From Diphasiastrum complanatum (Eukaryota; Streptophyta; Lycopodiopsida; Lycopodiales; Lycopodiaceae), in contig CM055107.1 in NCBI GenBank assembly GCA_029204225.1, positions 28,237,410-28,301,409 of the forward strand: DNA of 64,000 nucleotides, read 5' to 3'. Numbering within the stretch: the first letter of the stretch is position 1; each line of letters starts with the position of its first letter. The notes under the pieces are model-generated. The model searched no databases. It worked only from the letters and a program-made list of their open reading frames with translations, and was not told the DNA's origin. Shown one piece after another: positions 10,984 through 21,331 of this stretch. The translations under genes and the position numbers were made by a program.

Positions 10984-11700
10984 AGTGCTACTATTGTAGC
11001 AAGATGGGGCATTATGCCTCGGAATGCTTCAAGAGGAAGCAAGATCAAAGCCAAGCCAACATGAGCAAAGAGGAGGAGGAGGAGAGTTCACATGAGGACT
11101 CTCTCATGATGTCCATATTTTCTTCAACAAGCTTCAAAGGAGAAGATCCTTGGTGGATTGACTCGGGTGCTAGTTCACACATGACTAGTAAAAGGGAGTT
11201 TTTCTCTTCTCTCTTATCTTATGATGGACCTATAAAGTCTATCTATACAGCAAATGATGAAGCTTGTAAGATTGAAGGAGTTGGTAGCATTCCCCTTTGC
11301 TTAGGATCTTCCAAAAAGATCAACATAGAAGGTGTTTTGTACATTCCTACAATAACAAAGAATCTACTAAGTGTTGGCCAAATGGTAGACAATGGTTTCA
11401 ATGTTGACTTTGCTTCAAATGAATGTTTCATCAAGAAGAAGGGTAAGATAGTGGCTAAGGGCACTAGACTTGGCAAACTTTATAAGCTGGATGCATTTGT
11501 GGATACTAATGTTGTCATGTTGGCCGAGAAGAGCAAGATATCTACCTTTACTTTTTGGCACAAAAGACTTGGACATGTCAACTCGGGTTCCATGGAGGCT
11601 ATGATCAAGGAGGAGTATGCTTTAGGCCTACCAAGGTCTATTGGGAAGGAAGACAAGGTTTGTGAAGCTTGTGCCTTATCCAAGGCACATAAGAAGGTGT
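10980..11700 (+). pseudogene. Copia 1 Gag zinc knuckle, protease and start of integrase
   Basis: Begins with the CCHC knuckle CYYCSKMGHYASEC. Then comes the copia protease with WWIDSGASSHMT (active-site D-S-G) and the flap-side region. The integrase N-terminal zinc domain follows: FWHKRLGHVN (two His) and VCEACALSK (two Cys). The frame is cut at 11700 by the nested element: the codons after AHKK read into the first bases of the insert LTR. The domain resumes at 18132 after the insert. Confidence 0.9.
11696..11700. repeat. Target-site duplication of copia 2, left copy (GGTGT)
   Basis: GGTGT directly precedes the insert and is repeated exactly at 18132-18136 after it, inside the integrase coding region of copia 1. 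A perfect 5-bp duplication is what copia integrase produces. Confidence 0.9.
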
Positions 11701-12355
11701 TGTGAAAAATACAGATCCTAAGTGGATCTAAACTCCAAGATCATTGGCTTGAATGCTTGCACTCCAAACTACATAAGCTAGGAATTGGCAACACATTCTA
11801 TGCTACCTAGAATGCAAAGAACTTGATCAAAAAGCATTTATCACAAATGGAAACTTCCATAAACATCAAGTGCGGCCCAAAATAGCATTATACAGTCCAT
11901 AATACATCAGCCTACCACTTTTGGAAAGCACCTAAGATCATACACAATAGCTTGAAGACAATACACACAACAATGCTCTCAATGGAGGAAGAAACAATGA
12001 CAATGATCTATTGATCTCAATGAAGCATACAAAAGGTTTCTCCAACCTGTTCTCCACGACTTCCCTACTATTTATGGATGAGGAAGATGACTCTCTCTCC
12101 TCTCTCTAGAAGGTACTTGACCCTAGATATTCCCTATATAGGAAAAATAGCTAAAAATGGCTTATATGACCAAAATACATCAAAATGGTCTCATTTTGAA
12201 GGGTATGAAGTTTGACACTTCATCATACTGAAAAAATACAGTAAATAAAAACATTGTGGCCTGGTTCACACGTGTGAAACTCCAGAACCAAAACTATTTA
12301 CAATTTTAGCCAATTTAGGCCTCAAACTAGCTAGGAAATGTTGACAATTTTCACA
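11701..12355 (-). repeat. Copia 2 3' LTR, 655 bp
   Basis: In element orientation it begins TGTGAAAATTGTC and ends GTATTTTTCACA. It matches 17477-18131 at a constant 5776-bp offset with no difference I could see. It contains the G-box palindrome TTCACACGTGTGAA (12265-12278) and a TATATA core (12135-12140). Its first bases supply the stop codon of the polyprotein. Confidence 0.93.
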
Positions 12356-15300
12356 CTCCCTCTTCAACATTGGATGCTAGTTTCAACATAGTCTTTGAGC
12401 ACATTCCAAGATTAGATCTATGCATTAAATATAGGTCCTTTCCCAATGGTTTGGTGAAGATATCAGCCACACACTCCTTTGAAGAGACATGTTGAAGCTC
12501 CACCTCTTTGGCAATGACTTGATCTCTCACAAAATGGTGAGCAATCTCAATGTGCTTGCTCCTTGCATGAAAAACAGGATTGCTTGCCAAGCTTTGGGCT
12601 GAAAGGTTATCACAAAGTATGATTGGAGTCTTCTCTGGTTCCAGCAAGTGAAGATCCAATAACATCCTCTTGATCCAAAGAATCTCCTTGGTGCATGTTG
12701 TTAATGCCTTGTACTCGGCTTCGGTGGAAGATAGAGAGATAGTTGGTTGCTTCTTTGATAGCCATGAGACCACTCCATCTCCAAGATAGATTGCAAAGGC
12801 ACTTGTTGACTTCCTATCCATTTGATCACCTGCAAAATCTGAATCTGAAAATCCACAAAGGTTAGGTGTAGTACCTCCATACAAGATGCCAAAATCTCTA
12901 GATCCCGAGATGTATCTAAGTACTCTCTTTCCTAGCTTCCAATGAGCCTCACTAGGATCTTGCATAAATTGACTTAGTTTACCAACCACAAAGCTTAGAT
13001 CAGGTCTTGTGATGGTTAACCATATAAGAGATCCTATTAGCTTTCTATAGAGAGTAATGTCCTTGAAGGATCTTTCATTACTTCTTGTAGTTAGCTTTAC
13101 ATTTGATTCCATAGGAGTAGAAACAACTTTACAATCTTCCATATGAAACCTTTTTAGAGTAGAGTTAACATACTTTTCTTGACATATGAATGTAGATTTA
13201 GAAGTTCTAATAATCTCTATTCCTAAGATATAATGAAGTTTACCAAGATCTTGAATTTCAAACTCTCTTTTGAGTGCCATCTTGATTTCATCTATATCTA
13301 GATTGTTACCACCACTTAAGATAATGTCATCAACATAGATCAAAAGTAAAGTGATATCATTTTCATTCAATCTAAAGTAGAGAGAATGATCATACTCACT
13401 CATAACAAAGTTTTGAGAAAGTAAGAACGAATTGAGCTTAGCATACCAACTCCTTGGTGCTTGCTTTAGCCCATACAAACTCTTTTGGAGATAGCACACA
13501 TGATTAGGCTCATCATGTGAAACATAGCCCTCGGGTTGCTCCATGTAAATATCTTCTTCAAGATCACCATTCAAGAAGGCATTAGTAACATCCATTTGCC
13601 ACATATCCCAATCATAAAGAGTTGCAAGAGAGATTAGGATTCGAATAGTTACCATCTTTGCCACGGGTGCAAAGGTCTCATCATAGTCAATACCATATTC
13701 TTGAGCATACCCCTTTGCCACCAACCTTGCCTTGTACTTGTTGATTGATCCATCTTGATTTGTCTTGATCTTGAAGATCCACTTACAACCAATTGCCTTC
13801 TTGTCCTTTGGAAGCTTTACCAACCTCCATGTGTTGCTTTTGATGAGTGCTTGATGCTCATGATCCATGGCTTGGATCCATTCCTTCTTTTGAATTGCTT
13901 CATCTACACAAGTTGGTTCATCAAAAGAGGTAAGAAAAGCAAAGTTAGAGTTGTCCACCACTTGCTTTCCTTTTTCATCATAGGTTAGCCTTGATGGCTT
14001 AGCCCTTTGCCTTTGAGTCTTCCTTGAAGTTTGCTTTGGAGTGGCATCTCCATCTTCATCCAAGACATCTTGCACATCATGATGATTAGTAGGCACATCA
14101 ACATCAACATCAACAACATTGGAAACATTCTCTTCATGAAAGATGACATCCCTACTTATGACAACTTTCTTTGTAGAAGGAATGTACACTTTGTAAGCCT
14201 TGCTTACTTCACTATAGCCAACAAACACACCCTTCTTTGATGAAGGATCTTCTTTAGTTCTATCATCAAGTGTGATATTGACAAAACATGTACATCCAAA
14301 GATCCTACAATGCTTGACACTCGGCCTTCTACCATAAAGAACCTCATGAGGAGTTTTACCATCCAAGGAAGCACTTGTCCATCTATTACATAGATAGTTA
14401 GCACATGCTAAAGCTTCCCCCCAAAAAGACTTAGCAAGATTAGCATGTAGTCTCATTGCCTTGGCACATTCACAAAGGGTTCTATTCTTCCTCTCGGCCA
14501 CTCCATTCTGTTGTGGAGTCCTAGGACTAGACATCTCCCTCTTAATCCCATGTGCTATACAAAAGTCTTTGAACCTATTTGAGGTGTATTCCCCTCCATT
14601 ATCAGATCTTAAGCATTTGATCTTTGTATTGAATTGGTTTTCCATTTCATTCTTGAACTTGACAAATGCAGCAAACACTTCATCCTTACTTTTAAGAAGA
14701 TAGATCCAAGTATACCTACTAAAGTCATCAATGAAAGTTGCATACATCTTTGCCCCACCATTGCTAGTTGTACTAGAAGAATGAATATCAGAATGCACAA
14801 GTTGAAAAGCTTCTTTAGATCTAGAAGTAGATCTAGAATAAGCAAGTCTATGAGATTTGGACAAGGCACAATGTTCACAAACACTATTGTTTGCAACAAG
14901 ACTTTTAGGGAGACCAAGAACAAGCTCTTTCTTTGCCATTACCTCCAAAGATTTGAAGTTGGGATGGCCCAACCTCTTGTGCCAAACTTCTTGGTTTGTC
15001 AATTGCTCCCTAGCCATACATCCTTCATGATTAGAGATCACACATGCATCAAGCTTGAAAAGTTTACCATGCCTCCTACCTTGAGCAATCAAGGATCCAC
15101 ATTTACTTATCAAACATGCATCTCCAATGAACTCCACATCAAGTCCTTTGTCAATCATTTGACTTACACTAAGCAAATTCTTAGTGATTGAAGGAATGTA
15201 CAAAACATTTTCAAGATTTGCTTTCCTATTTGTTGAAAGGGAAATAGGAATAGTGCCTATGCCTTTGATGTCACATTGACCATCATTTGCAGTGTAGATG

Positions 15301-16304
15301 ATGTTACCTTCTCCCTCATAAGTCAATAAGGATGTAAAGTATTCCTTATGTCTTGTCATGTGAGATGAGGCTCCACTATCAATCCACCAAGGATCATTAT
15401 CATCTATGTTGGCTAACAAACTTGAAGTCATAACAAGTGATTCACATGTGTTATGTTCTTCCTCATCTATTGTAAGATTTCCTTGCCTCTCTCCTTGCTC
15501 TCTTTTCTTCTTATAACATTCATTTGCAAAATGACCTTTTATCCCACAATAAAAGCACTTGAACTTTGACTTATTGTTCTTAGTAGAAGAGGAAGAGGAA
15601 GAGTGATCATCATGATCAAAGTTACCACCTTTGGACCATTTCCCTTTGCCTTTACCTTTGCCCTTGAATTTGCCTTTTGTGAAGAAAGCCTCTTCACCTC
15701 CACCTTGCAAGGATGCACCATCAAGCTTTGATTGCAACCTATGTTCTTCAGCCAATAAGATTTCTTGCAAGTCAACCACACTTGGCAAGACTCTTTGAAT
15801 GGCAAAACTTTGCACAAGGTTAGCATGTTCATTTAGCAAACCATTCAACATAACTTGGACTATTTCACCATCTTTTATGTTCTCATCAATGCATGCTAAA
15901 TCATCACTTAGGGACTTAACTCTCAAGATAAATGCATGAGCACTTTCACCCTCTCTTTGCCTACTAGAAAATATTTGTCTCCTTAGGGTCAATACCCTAG
16001 ATGTGGACTTTGATTCAAAGAGCTTCTTTAAGGCATTCCATGCCTCACTTGCACTTTGACACTTTCCAACTTCCTTGAGAAGTTCATTTGTAACATTCAT
16101 TTTAATGATATGAAGAGCCCTTTTGGCCTTCTTATCAAACCTTTGTTGCTCTTGAAGTGTGAGAGGTCTCTCTTCAATTTCTGCAACTATGTCCATGAGT
16201 TCATTCAACTCAAGTAAGGACTCCATCCTCACTTTCCAAGTAGAGTAGTTTGATGAACTCAACCTTTCACTAGACTCTAGCATGATCCCACCATTGGAAG
16301 CCAT
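12351..16304 (-). CDS. Copia 2 Gag-Pol polyprotein, 1317 aa, apparently intact
   Basis: A single ORF encoding particle protein and all replication enzymes. Visible domains: N-terminal region plus UBN2-type gag (about 15-200); basic linker (209-228); CCHC knuckle (C250, C253, H258, C263); aspartic protease D309-S310-G311; integrase zinc site (H442, H446, C476, C479) and catalytic D506, D568, E604; reverse transcriptase from about 835 with D905 and Y990-V-D-D993; RNase H with DSDFAGD (about 1154) and STEAEYKAL (about 1193), then CDN at 1231-1233. The start ATG 16304 is followed by the conserved SSNYSTWKVRMESLL motif. The length suits a copia polyprotein. The TGA stop is completed by the first bases of the 3' LTR. 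Confidence 0.95.
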   Translation of the reverse strand: MASNGGIMLESSERLSSSNYSTWKVRMESLLELNELMDIVAEIEERPLTLQEQQRFDKKAKRALHIIKMNVTNELLKEVGKCQSASEAWNALKKLFESKSTSRVLTLRRQIFSSRQREGESAHAFILRVKSLSDDLACIDENIKDGEIVQVMLNGLLNEHANLVQSFAIQRVLPSVVDLQEILLAEEHRLQSKLDGASLQGGGEEAFFTKGKFKGKGKGKGKWSKGGNFDHDDHSSSSSSTKNNKSKFKCFYCGIKGHFANECYKKKREQGERQGNLTIDEEEHNTCESLVMTSSLLANIDDNDPWWIDSGASSHMTRHKEYFTSLLTYEGEGNIIYTANDGQCDIKGIGTIPISLSTNRKANLENVLYIPSITKNLLSVSQMIDKGLDVEFIGDACLISKCGSLIAQGRRHGKLFKLDACVISNHEGCMAREQLTNQEVWHKRLGHPNFKSLEVMAKKELVLGLPKSLVANNSVCEHCALSKSHRLAYSRSTSRSKEAFQLVHSDIHSSSTTSNGGAKMYATFIDDFSRYTWIYLLKSKDEVFAAFVKFKNEMENQFNTKIKCLRSDNGGEYTSNRFKDFCIAHGIKREMSSPRTPQQNGVAERKNRTLCECAKAMRLHANLAKSFWGEALACANYLCNRWTSASLDGKTPHEVLYGRRPSVKHCRIFGCTCFVNITLDDRTKEDPSSKKGVFVGYSEVSKAYKVYIPSTKKVVISRDVIFHEENVSNVVDVDVDVPTNHHDVQDVLDEDGDATPKQTSRKTQRQRAKPSRLTYDEKGKQVVDNSNFAFLTSFDEPTCVDEAIQKKEWIQAMDHEHQALIKSNTWRLVKLPKDKKAIGCKWIFKIKTNQDGSINKYKARLVAKGYAQEYGIDYDETFAPVAKMVTIRILISLATLYDWDMWQMDVTNAFLNGDLEEDIYMEQPEGYVSHDEPNHVCYLQKSLYGLKQAPRSWYAKLNSFLLSQNFVMSEYDHSLYFRLNENDITLLLIYVDDIILSGGNNLDIDEIKMALKREFEIQDLGKLHYILGIEIIRTSKSTFICQEKYVNSTLKRFHMEDCKVVSTPMESNVKLTTRSNERSFKDITLYRKLIGSLIWLTITRPDLSFVVGKLSQFMQDPSEAHWKLGKRVLRYISGSRDFGILYGGTTPNLCGFSDSDFAGDQMDRKSTSAFAIYLGDGVVSWLSKKQPTISLSSTEAEYKALTTCTKEILWIKRMLLDLHLLEPEKTPIILCDNLSAQSLASNPVFHARSKHIEIAHHFVRDQVIAKEVELQHVSSKECVADIFTKPLGKDLYLMHRSNLGMCSKTMLKLASNVEEGV
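12356..12368 (-). other. Copia 2 polypurine tract
   Basis: Read on the - strand this is GTTGAAGAGGGAG, directly before the 3' LTR. It primes plus-strand DNA synthesis. It overlaps the last codons of the polyprotein (V-E-E-G-V). Confidence 0.85.
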
Positions 16305-17464
16305 GATTCTAATGTTTCTTCAACTTTTAGGTTCTGTCCTAAAGCACTTAGCACTCACTTTTCTCTCAACAAATGATAGATAAAGAGATCTATGAAGATT
16401 TAGGACCCTAAAACACTTCTATCTTGAACCTAGATGGTTTCCAAGCATAGAAAGGAAGATTGAAACACATGCAACACTTTGCACACACTAAGAATGGATT
16501 ACAAAATCAAACCAACCTGAACACACTCTTGCTTAAGCTCTCAAACTTTCCAGCAAGTGACCAAATCAAGTTATGGTGTGAAGAGTTACTTGCATTCTTA
16601 GAAAATACCCAAAACTAGGATGCCAAGATTACCTAGTAATGAACAAACTTGATCAACATATGATCAACACACTAAGATATTGATTCAACCTGTAAAACCA
16701 CATGTAAACCACACTTCTAAAAGTTTATAAACTCCAGCAAGTGATAAATACAAGATTTAGAGGTGAATGAATGAGCACACTTAGTGAATCACAAGACTAG
16801 CTTCACTATCTTGTCAAATCTTGGTGTTTAGATGTAGATCTAAGATCACTTCACATGAGAATGTTCCTCAACCTGTTAAGAACCTGAAAACACACTTGCA
16901 TAATGGTTAACACCTTCCAGCAAATGCTCCAATCAAATTACATAAGGAGAGTTACTTACATGCTCAACAAAGTACACCAAAATTTATGCCAAAATTGATG
17001 ACAATCTTTACAATATGCTCTTCACAATGGAGCTTACAATATGTTCACCCAAAAAAGGGGATCTTTCATCCAAATGGGAGCTTTGCTCAGCCTTTAGGAG
17101 AATTACAACTCACTCAAAAGAGCATTTGTCATCCACTTAAGGAGAAGTTTCATCCACTTAAGGAGAGTGTTCATCCAAGAATGGAGATTGTCAACAATAG
17201 GATTGAAAAGAACATTGTTAGTATTGAATATGCACAAGCCTCACAATCACAAATGATTAGGTGTTATGATCTGATCCAAAATAGTTTCTTTTCAGCCTCT
17301 GATCTTCAATAGACCTGAAATGTGCTTTTGATCCACAAGTTCAACTCACAAAACAAAGGTTAGTAAGATTTGATCAACAAAGCAATGCAAAATCATGCTA
17401 GAACTTGATCAAACATCCAAATATCACCAAAAATGGAATACTTACTGTAAATAGAAGCCAACCA
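16305..17464 (-). repeat. Copia 2 leader with about three degenerate tandem repeats
   Basis: The leader between primer site and start codon contains a degenerate unit of about 170-180 bp. Copies begin near 16510, 16685 and 16870; each has CAACCTG, then a run with ACACAC, then CCAGCAAGTGA or CCAGCAAATGC, and ends in an AGTTACTT-type segment. A shorter repeat with CCACTTAAGGAGA occurs at about 17133-17170. The 108-codon ORF on the other strand (16986-17312) crosses these repeats and is not supported as a gene. Confidence 0.6.
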
Positions 17465-17476
17465 GCTCTGATACCA
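17465..17476 (-). other. Copia 2 primer-binding site
   Basis: GCTCTGATACCA on the + strand is the complement of TGGTATCAGAGC. It abuts the 5' LTR at 17477 with no spacer and matches initiator tRNA-Met. Confidence 0.92.
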
Positions 17477-18131
17477 TGTGAAAAATACAGATCCTAAGTG
17501 GATCTAAACTCCAAGATCATTGGCTTGAATGCTTGCACTCCAAACTACATAAGCTAGGAATTGGCAACACATTCTATGCTACCTAGAATGCAAAGAACTT
17601 GATCAAAAAGCATTTATCACAAATGGAAACTTCCATAAACATCAAGTGCGGCCCAAAATAGCATTATACAGTCCATAATACATCAGCCTACCACTTTTGG
17701 AAAGCACCTAAGATCATACACAATAGCTTGAAGACAATACACACAACAATGCTCTCAATGGAGGAAGAAACAATGACAATGATCTATTGATCTCAATGAA
17801 GCATACAAAAGGTTTCTCCAACCTGTTCTCCACGACTTCCCTACTATTTATGGATGAGGAAGATGACTCTCTCTCCTCTCTCTAGAAGGTACTTGACCCT
17901 AGATATTCCCTATATAGGAAAAATAGCTAAAAATGGCTTATATGACCAAAATACATCAAAATGGTCTCATTTTGAAGGGTATGAAGTTTGACACTTCATC
18001 ATACTGAAAAAATACAGTAAATAAAAACATTGTGGCCTGGTTCACACGTGTGAAACTCCAGAACCAAAACTATTTACAATTTTAGCCAATTTAGGCCTCA
18101 AACTAGCTAGGAAATGTTGACAATTTTCACA
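17477..18131 (-). repeat. Copia 2 5' LTR, 655 bp
   Basis: The promoter-bearing LTR of the nested element. A TATATA core lies at 17911-17916 within CCTATATAGG, and the G-box palindrome TTCACACGTGTGAA at 18041-18054. It is the same length as the 3' LTR and identical as far as I can read. Confidence 0.93.
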
Positions 18132-18136
18132 GGTGT
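18132..18136. repeat. Target-site duplication of copia 2, right copy (GGTGT)
   Basis: An exact repeat of 11696-11700. Copia 1 coding sequence resumes here. Confidence 0.9.
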
Positions 18137-19275
18137 TTCCTAACTCCATCACAAAGTCATCTCATCCTCTTGAACTCATACGCTCGGATGTGCACATTGC
18201 TAGCACCAAATCTAATGGAGGTTCATCCATGTTTTTAACCTTCATTGATGACTACTCAAGATATTGTTGGGTGTTCTTACTTTCCTTCAAGTCTCAAGTA
18301 TTTGATACTTTTGTAAAGTTCAAGTTGTTTGTGGAAAAGCATCATAATCATAGCATCAAGATTCTTAGAAGTGACAATGGTGGAGAATTCATCTCCAATG
18401 AGTTCAAGGCCTTTTGTGAGGAGGAAGGGATCAAGAAAGAGACTTCTTGTCCTTACACTCCTCAACAAAATGGAGTTGCTGAAAGAAGGAATAGAACATT
18501 ATGTGAATGTTCTAAGGCTTTAAGATTAGATGCTTGTTTGCCCAAATCCTTTTGGGGTGAGTCTCTTGTATGTGCAAACTACTTGATGAATAGGGTGTCT
18601 TGCAAAGCAATTGAAGGCAAAACTCCTTATGAGATGTTGTATGGAAAGAAACCCAATCTTAATCACTTGAAAGTTTTTGGGTGTATATGTTATGTGCATG
18701 TGCCATTGGAAACAAGAACCAAGGAGGATCCATCTTCCACAAGAGGGATCATGCTTGGATATGCAAGCTCAAGCAAGGGCTACAAAGTCTATCTCCCATC
18801 CTTGAACAAATTTGTTGTTTCAAGGGATGTCATCTTTGATGAACATCATATGCATATGCTTGAAGAAGGCTCAAGTGCTCCAACAATCAAGAAGAAGATG
18901 GCCGAGGAGCAAGATCTTGGTTTTGAGGAGGAGCTCATGGAGGAGCAAGCACCAAACCCACCTATCACACCAAGGAGATCTTCAAGGGCAAAAGTGGAGC
19001 CATCAAGGCTCACATATCAAGGCAAAGGACAGCAAGTTGAGGGTATCTCATCCACTTCTTATGCTTTATCTAGTTTTGAAGAACCGTCTAATGTTGAAGA
19101 TGCATTGAACTCCAAAGAATGGTATAAAGCTATGTTGGATGAGTATGATGCCTTGATTGAGAATGAAACTTGGTTGCTTGTTGAGAGACCTCAAAGGAAT
19201 GTAATAGGATGCAAGTGGGTCTTCAAGCTTAAGTTGAATGCAAATGGAGTGTTAACAAACATAAAGCAAGATTAG
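18133..19275 (+). pseudogene. Copia 1 integrase and start of reverse transcriptase
   Basis: Continues the integrase interrupted at 11700. The first catalytic Asp is in IRSDVHI, the second in LRSDNGGEF and the Glu in NGVAERRNRTL. The C-terminal domain ends with SRDVIFDEHH. After a variable acidic linker the RT begins (EALIENETW-like segment, VIGCKWVFKLK). A frameshift near 19255 ends the frame at 19275; the reading continues in the next frame (KARLVAKGYAQE). Confidence 0.9.
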
Positions 19276-19811
19276 TTGCAAAAGGTTATGCTCAAGAGAG
19301 AGGGATAGACTATGAGGAAACTTTTGCACCCGTGGCCAAGATGGTCACAATAAGACTAATCATTGCACTTGCATCACATTTTGGATGGATTCTATGTCAA
19401 ATGGATGTCTCTAATGCTTTCTTGAATGGTTTTTTGGAAGAGGATATCTATATGGAGCAGCCACAAGGGTTCATCAAGCATGGAATGGAGAACAAAGTAT
19501 GCCATCTCCAAAGAAGCATCTATGGCTTGAAGCAAGCCTCGAGATCTTGGAATTCAAGACTACATTGCTATTTTATTTCACTTTCTTTTGTTCAAAGTGA
19601 ATATGATCTCACTCTTTACATTAAGTTTGATGATGTTGGTATTGTACTTTTACTCATTTATGTAGATGACATCATCATTAGTGGAAATAGTGTTGATGGT
19701 ATTGAAAAAATCAAGATAGATCTATCCTTAGAGTTCAAGATGGTAGATCTAGGGTGTCTTCACTTCATCTTAGGCATAGAAGTACTTCGGGGTCTGATTT
19801 TATCTTTATAA
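19260..19811 (+). pseudogene. Copia 1 reverse transcriptase core, frameshifted
   Basis: The frame open across 19332-19811 carries the RT palm: ETFAPVAKM, CQMDVSNAFLNG with the first Asp, YGLKQASRSW, and LLIYVDDIIISG with the YVDD box intact. A second frameshift near 19790 breaks it just after LGIEVL. The catalytic residues are kept although the ORF is dead, which suggests that the damage is recent. Confidence 0.88.
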
Positions 19812-20623
19812 GTCAAGTAAACTATGCTCAAAGTCTTTTGAAGAAGTTTAAGATGGAAGTATGCAAAAGTGTTGACACACCAATGGAGCAAGATGTAAAA
19901 GTGCCAAATGAAGATGATGAAAGATCCTTCATGGACATCACTTTGTTTAGGCAACTTATAGGTTCCTTAATGTGGATCACTATAACTAGACCAGATCTTA
20001 GCTTTAGTGTATGTAGGTTGAGCCAATCCATGCAAAAGCCATTGAATATCCATTGGAAAAAGGCTAAGAGGATTCTAAGATACATCTCGGGTACATTGGA
20101 TTTTGGGATTCTATATAGAGGAGATGTGATTAACCTTCATGCATTTAGTGATTCAGATTTTGTAGGGGACAAGAGGGATAGGAAATCAACAAGTGCCTAT
20201 TCAACTTTCATAGGAGAAGGTGTGGTTTCATGGCTTTCAAAAAAGCAAGAAACTATATCTCTATCTTCAACCGAGGCCGAGTACAAAGCTTTGACAACCA
20301 CTACAAAGGAGGTACTTTGGATCAAGAGATTATTGGTGGAACTAAAGATCATGGATTCAGAGGAGGCACCAATCATCTACAATGACAATATATCAGCCCA
20401 ACACCTTGCATCTAACCCAATCTTCCATGCAAGATCTAAGCACATTGAGATATGCCATCACTTTGTGAGAGAAATGGTGCAAGCCAAGGAGATTGCTTTG
20501 GAGCATGTTCCAAGCAATGAATGTGTAGCTGATCTACTTACTAAACCACTTCAAAAGACACCTTTTATGAAGTTCAGATCATCACTTGGAGTGATTAGTA
20601 AAGCAATGATTGAACCAAGCTAG
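19800..20623 (+). pseudogene. Copia 1 RT end and RNase H
   Basis: The third frame carries the RT thumb (RSFMDITLFRQLIGSLMWITITRPDLSF) and RNase H with DSDFVGD, SSTEAEYKAL and DNISAQHLA, ending with the usual ADLLTKPL tail before the stop at 20623. This section is uninterrupted. It is close to the matching part of element 2. Confidence 0.9.
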
Positions 20624-20637
20624 ATAGTGAGGAGGAG
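20624..20637 (+). other. Copia 1 polypurine tract region
   Basis: GATAGTGAGGAGGAG runs directly into the 3' LTR start at 20638; the GAGGAGGAG part is the likely plus-strand primer. Confidence 0.8.
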
Positions 20638-21331
20638 TGTTAAAAATTCACAATTCTAGCTTGACTAGTTTTGGTCATATGACTTGTAAATAGTTAGATG
20701 GTCATGATGTGGCTTGTCACACGTGCCAAATAGCATAGGATTCCATTCATAAGGATGTTCTCAAGTAGACCTAAGTGTTAGAACCTTTGGAATGAGTCCA
20801 AATTATGCTTAGATACAAGGGAGAAAAAATAGGAGCTATTTTTGGTAATTTTTGCATTGTTGAGGGATCTCCAAGATTCCAACCCTAACTTGGTAGGGAT
20901 GAAAGATCCACCAAAATTAGCATTAGGGATAGGTTTAGGGCTACTCATACCTGCCCAAAACCGTGATGGATCATGTATATATAGGTGATGATATCTCACC
21001 AAAATCAATCAAGCAATTTCATGTTTTTTCTCTCATAATGGTGCAATTGCTCTCTATGTTCATAATTGTTTGAGTACTTGTGATTACTAATGATTATAGG
21101 ATTGAATGTAGGTCTGGTGTACAGTACTCAGACTGTGGGAGGCCGTACTTTCACACGTGTGAAGCCTTCTTCAAGGATTTGGGCCATTTAGTGAGGTTCA
21201 AGCATAGATTTTTGATGGATTTTGATGGTTCAACTTGTGCTAATCTTATGAAATCATAATCTATTGTTTCCCTCATCATTTCAAGTGTTTTAGGATCCTT
21301 ATTTGCTGTAATTTGCTGTAATTTACCAGAT
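20638..21331 (+). repeat. Copia 1 3' LTR, with altered terminus
   Basis: Matches the 5' LTR at an offset of 11907 bp without visible difference until GGATCCTTATTTGCTGTAA. There the 3' copy has an extra TTTGCTGTAA unit and then TTTACCA instead of TTTTACA. The exact end is therefore uncertain (about 21331). The G-box palindrome is at 21150-21163. No AAACT repeat follows. Confidence 0.85.

Larger units (their letters stand above)
11701..18131 (-). mobile_element. Ty1/copia element 2, intact and young, nested in copia 1
   Basis: A 6431-bp element on the - strand. It has two 655-bp LTRs (17477-18131 is the 5' LTR, 11701-12355 the 3' LTR) that read as identical, a primer site at 17465-17476, a leader of about 1.16 kb, one uninterrupted 1317-codon polyprotein, a polypurine tract beside the 3' LTR, and perfect GGTGT duplications. 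All catalytic motifs are present. It looks recently inserted and potentially autonomous; activity itself cannot be judged from sequence. Confidence 0.95.
8731..21331 (+). mobile_element. Ty1/copia element 1, complete but coding-dead, carrying a nested copia
   Basis: Outer element: 5' LTR 8731-9412, primer site 9413, leader, gag-pol in pieces, polypurine tract near 20629 and 3' LTR from 20638. It is split by copia element 2 (11701-18131). Without the insert it would be about 6.2 kb. The two LTRs read as identical over about 670 bp, yet the internal coding region has a nonsense codon and at least three frameshifts. No matching 5-bp duplication is visible at its ends: AAACT precedes 8731, and the 3' end is irregular. 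Confidence 0.9.

Noticed and set aside
14634-15191. 185-codon + strand ORF, and other ORFs opposite copia 2 pol
   Set aside because: They lie antisense to the intact copia polyprotein with no motif of their own.
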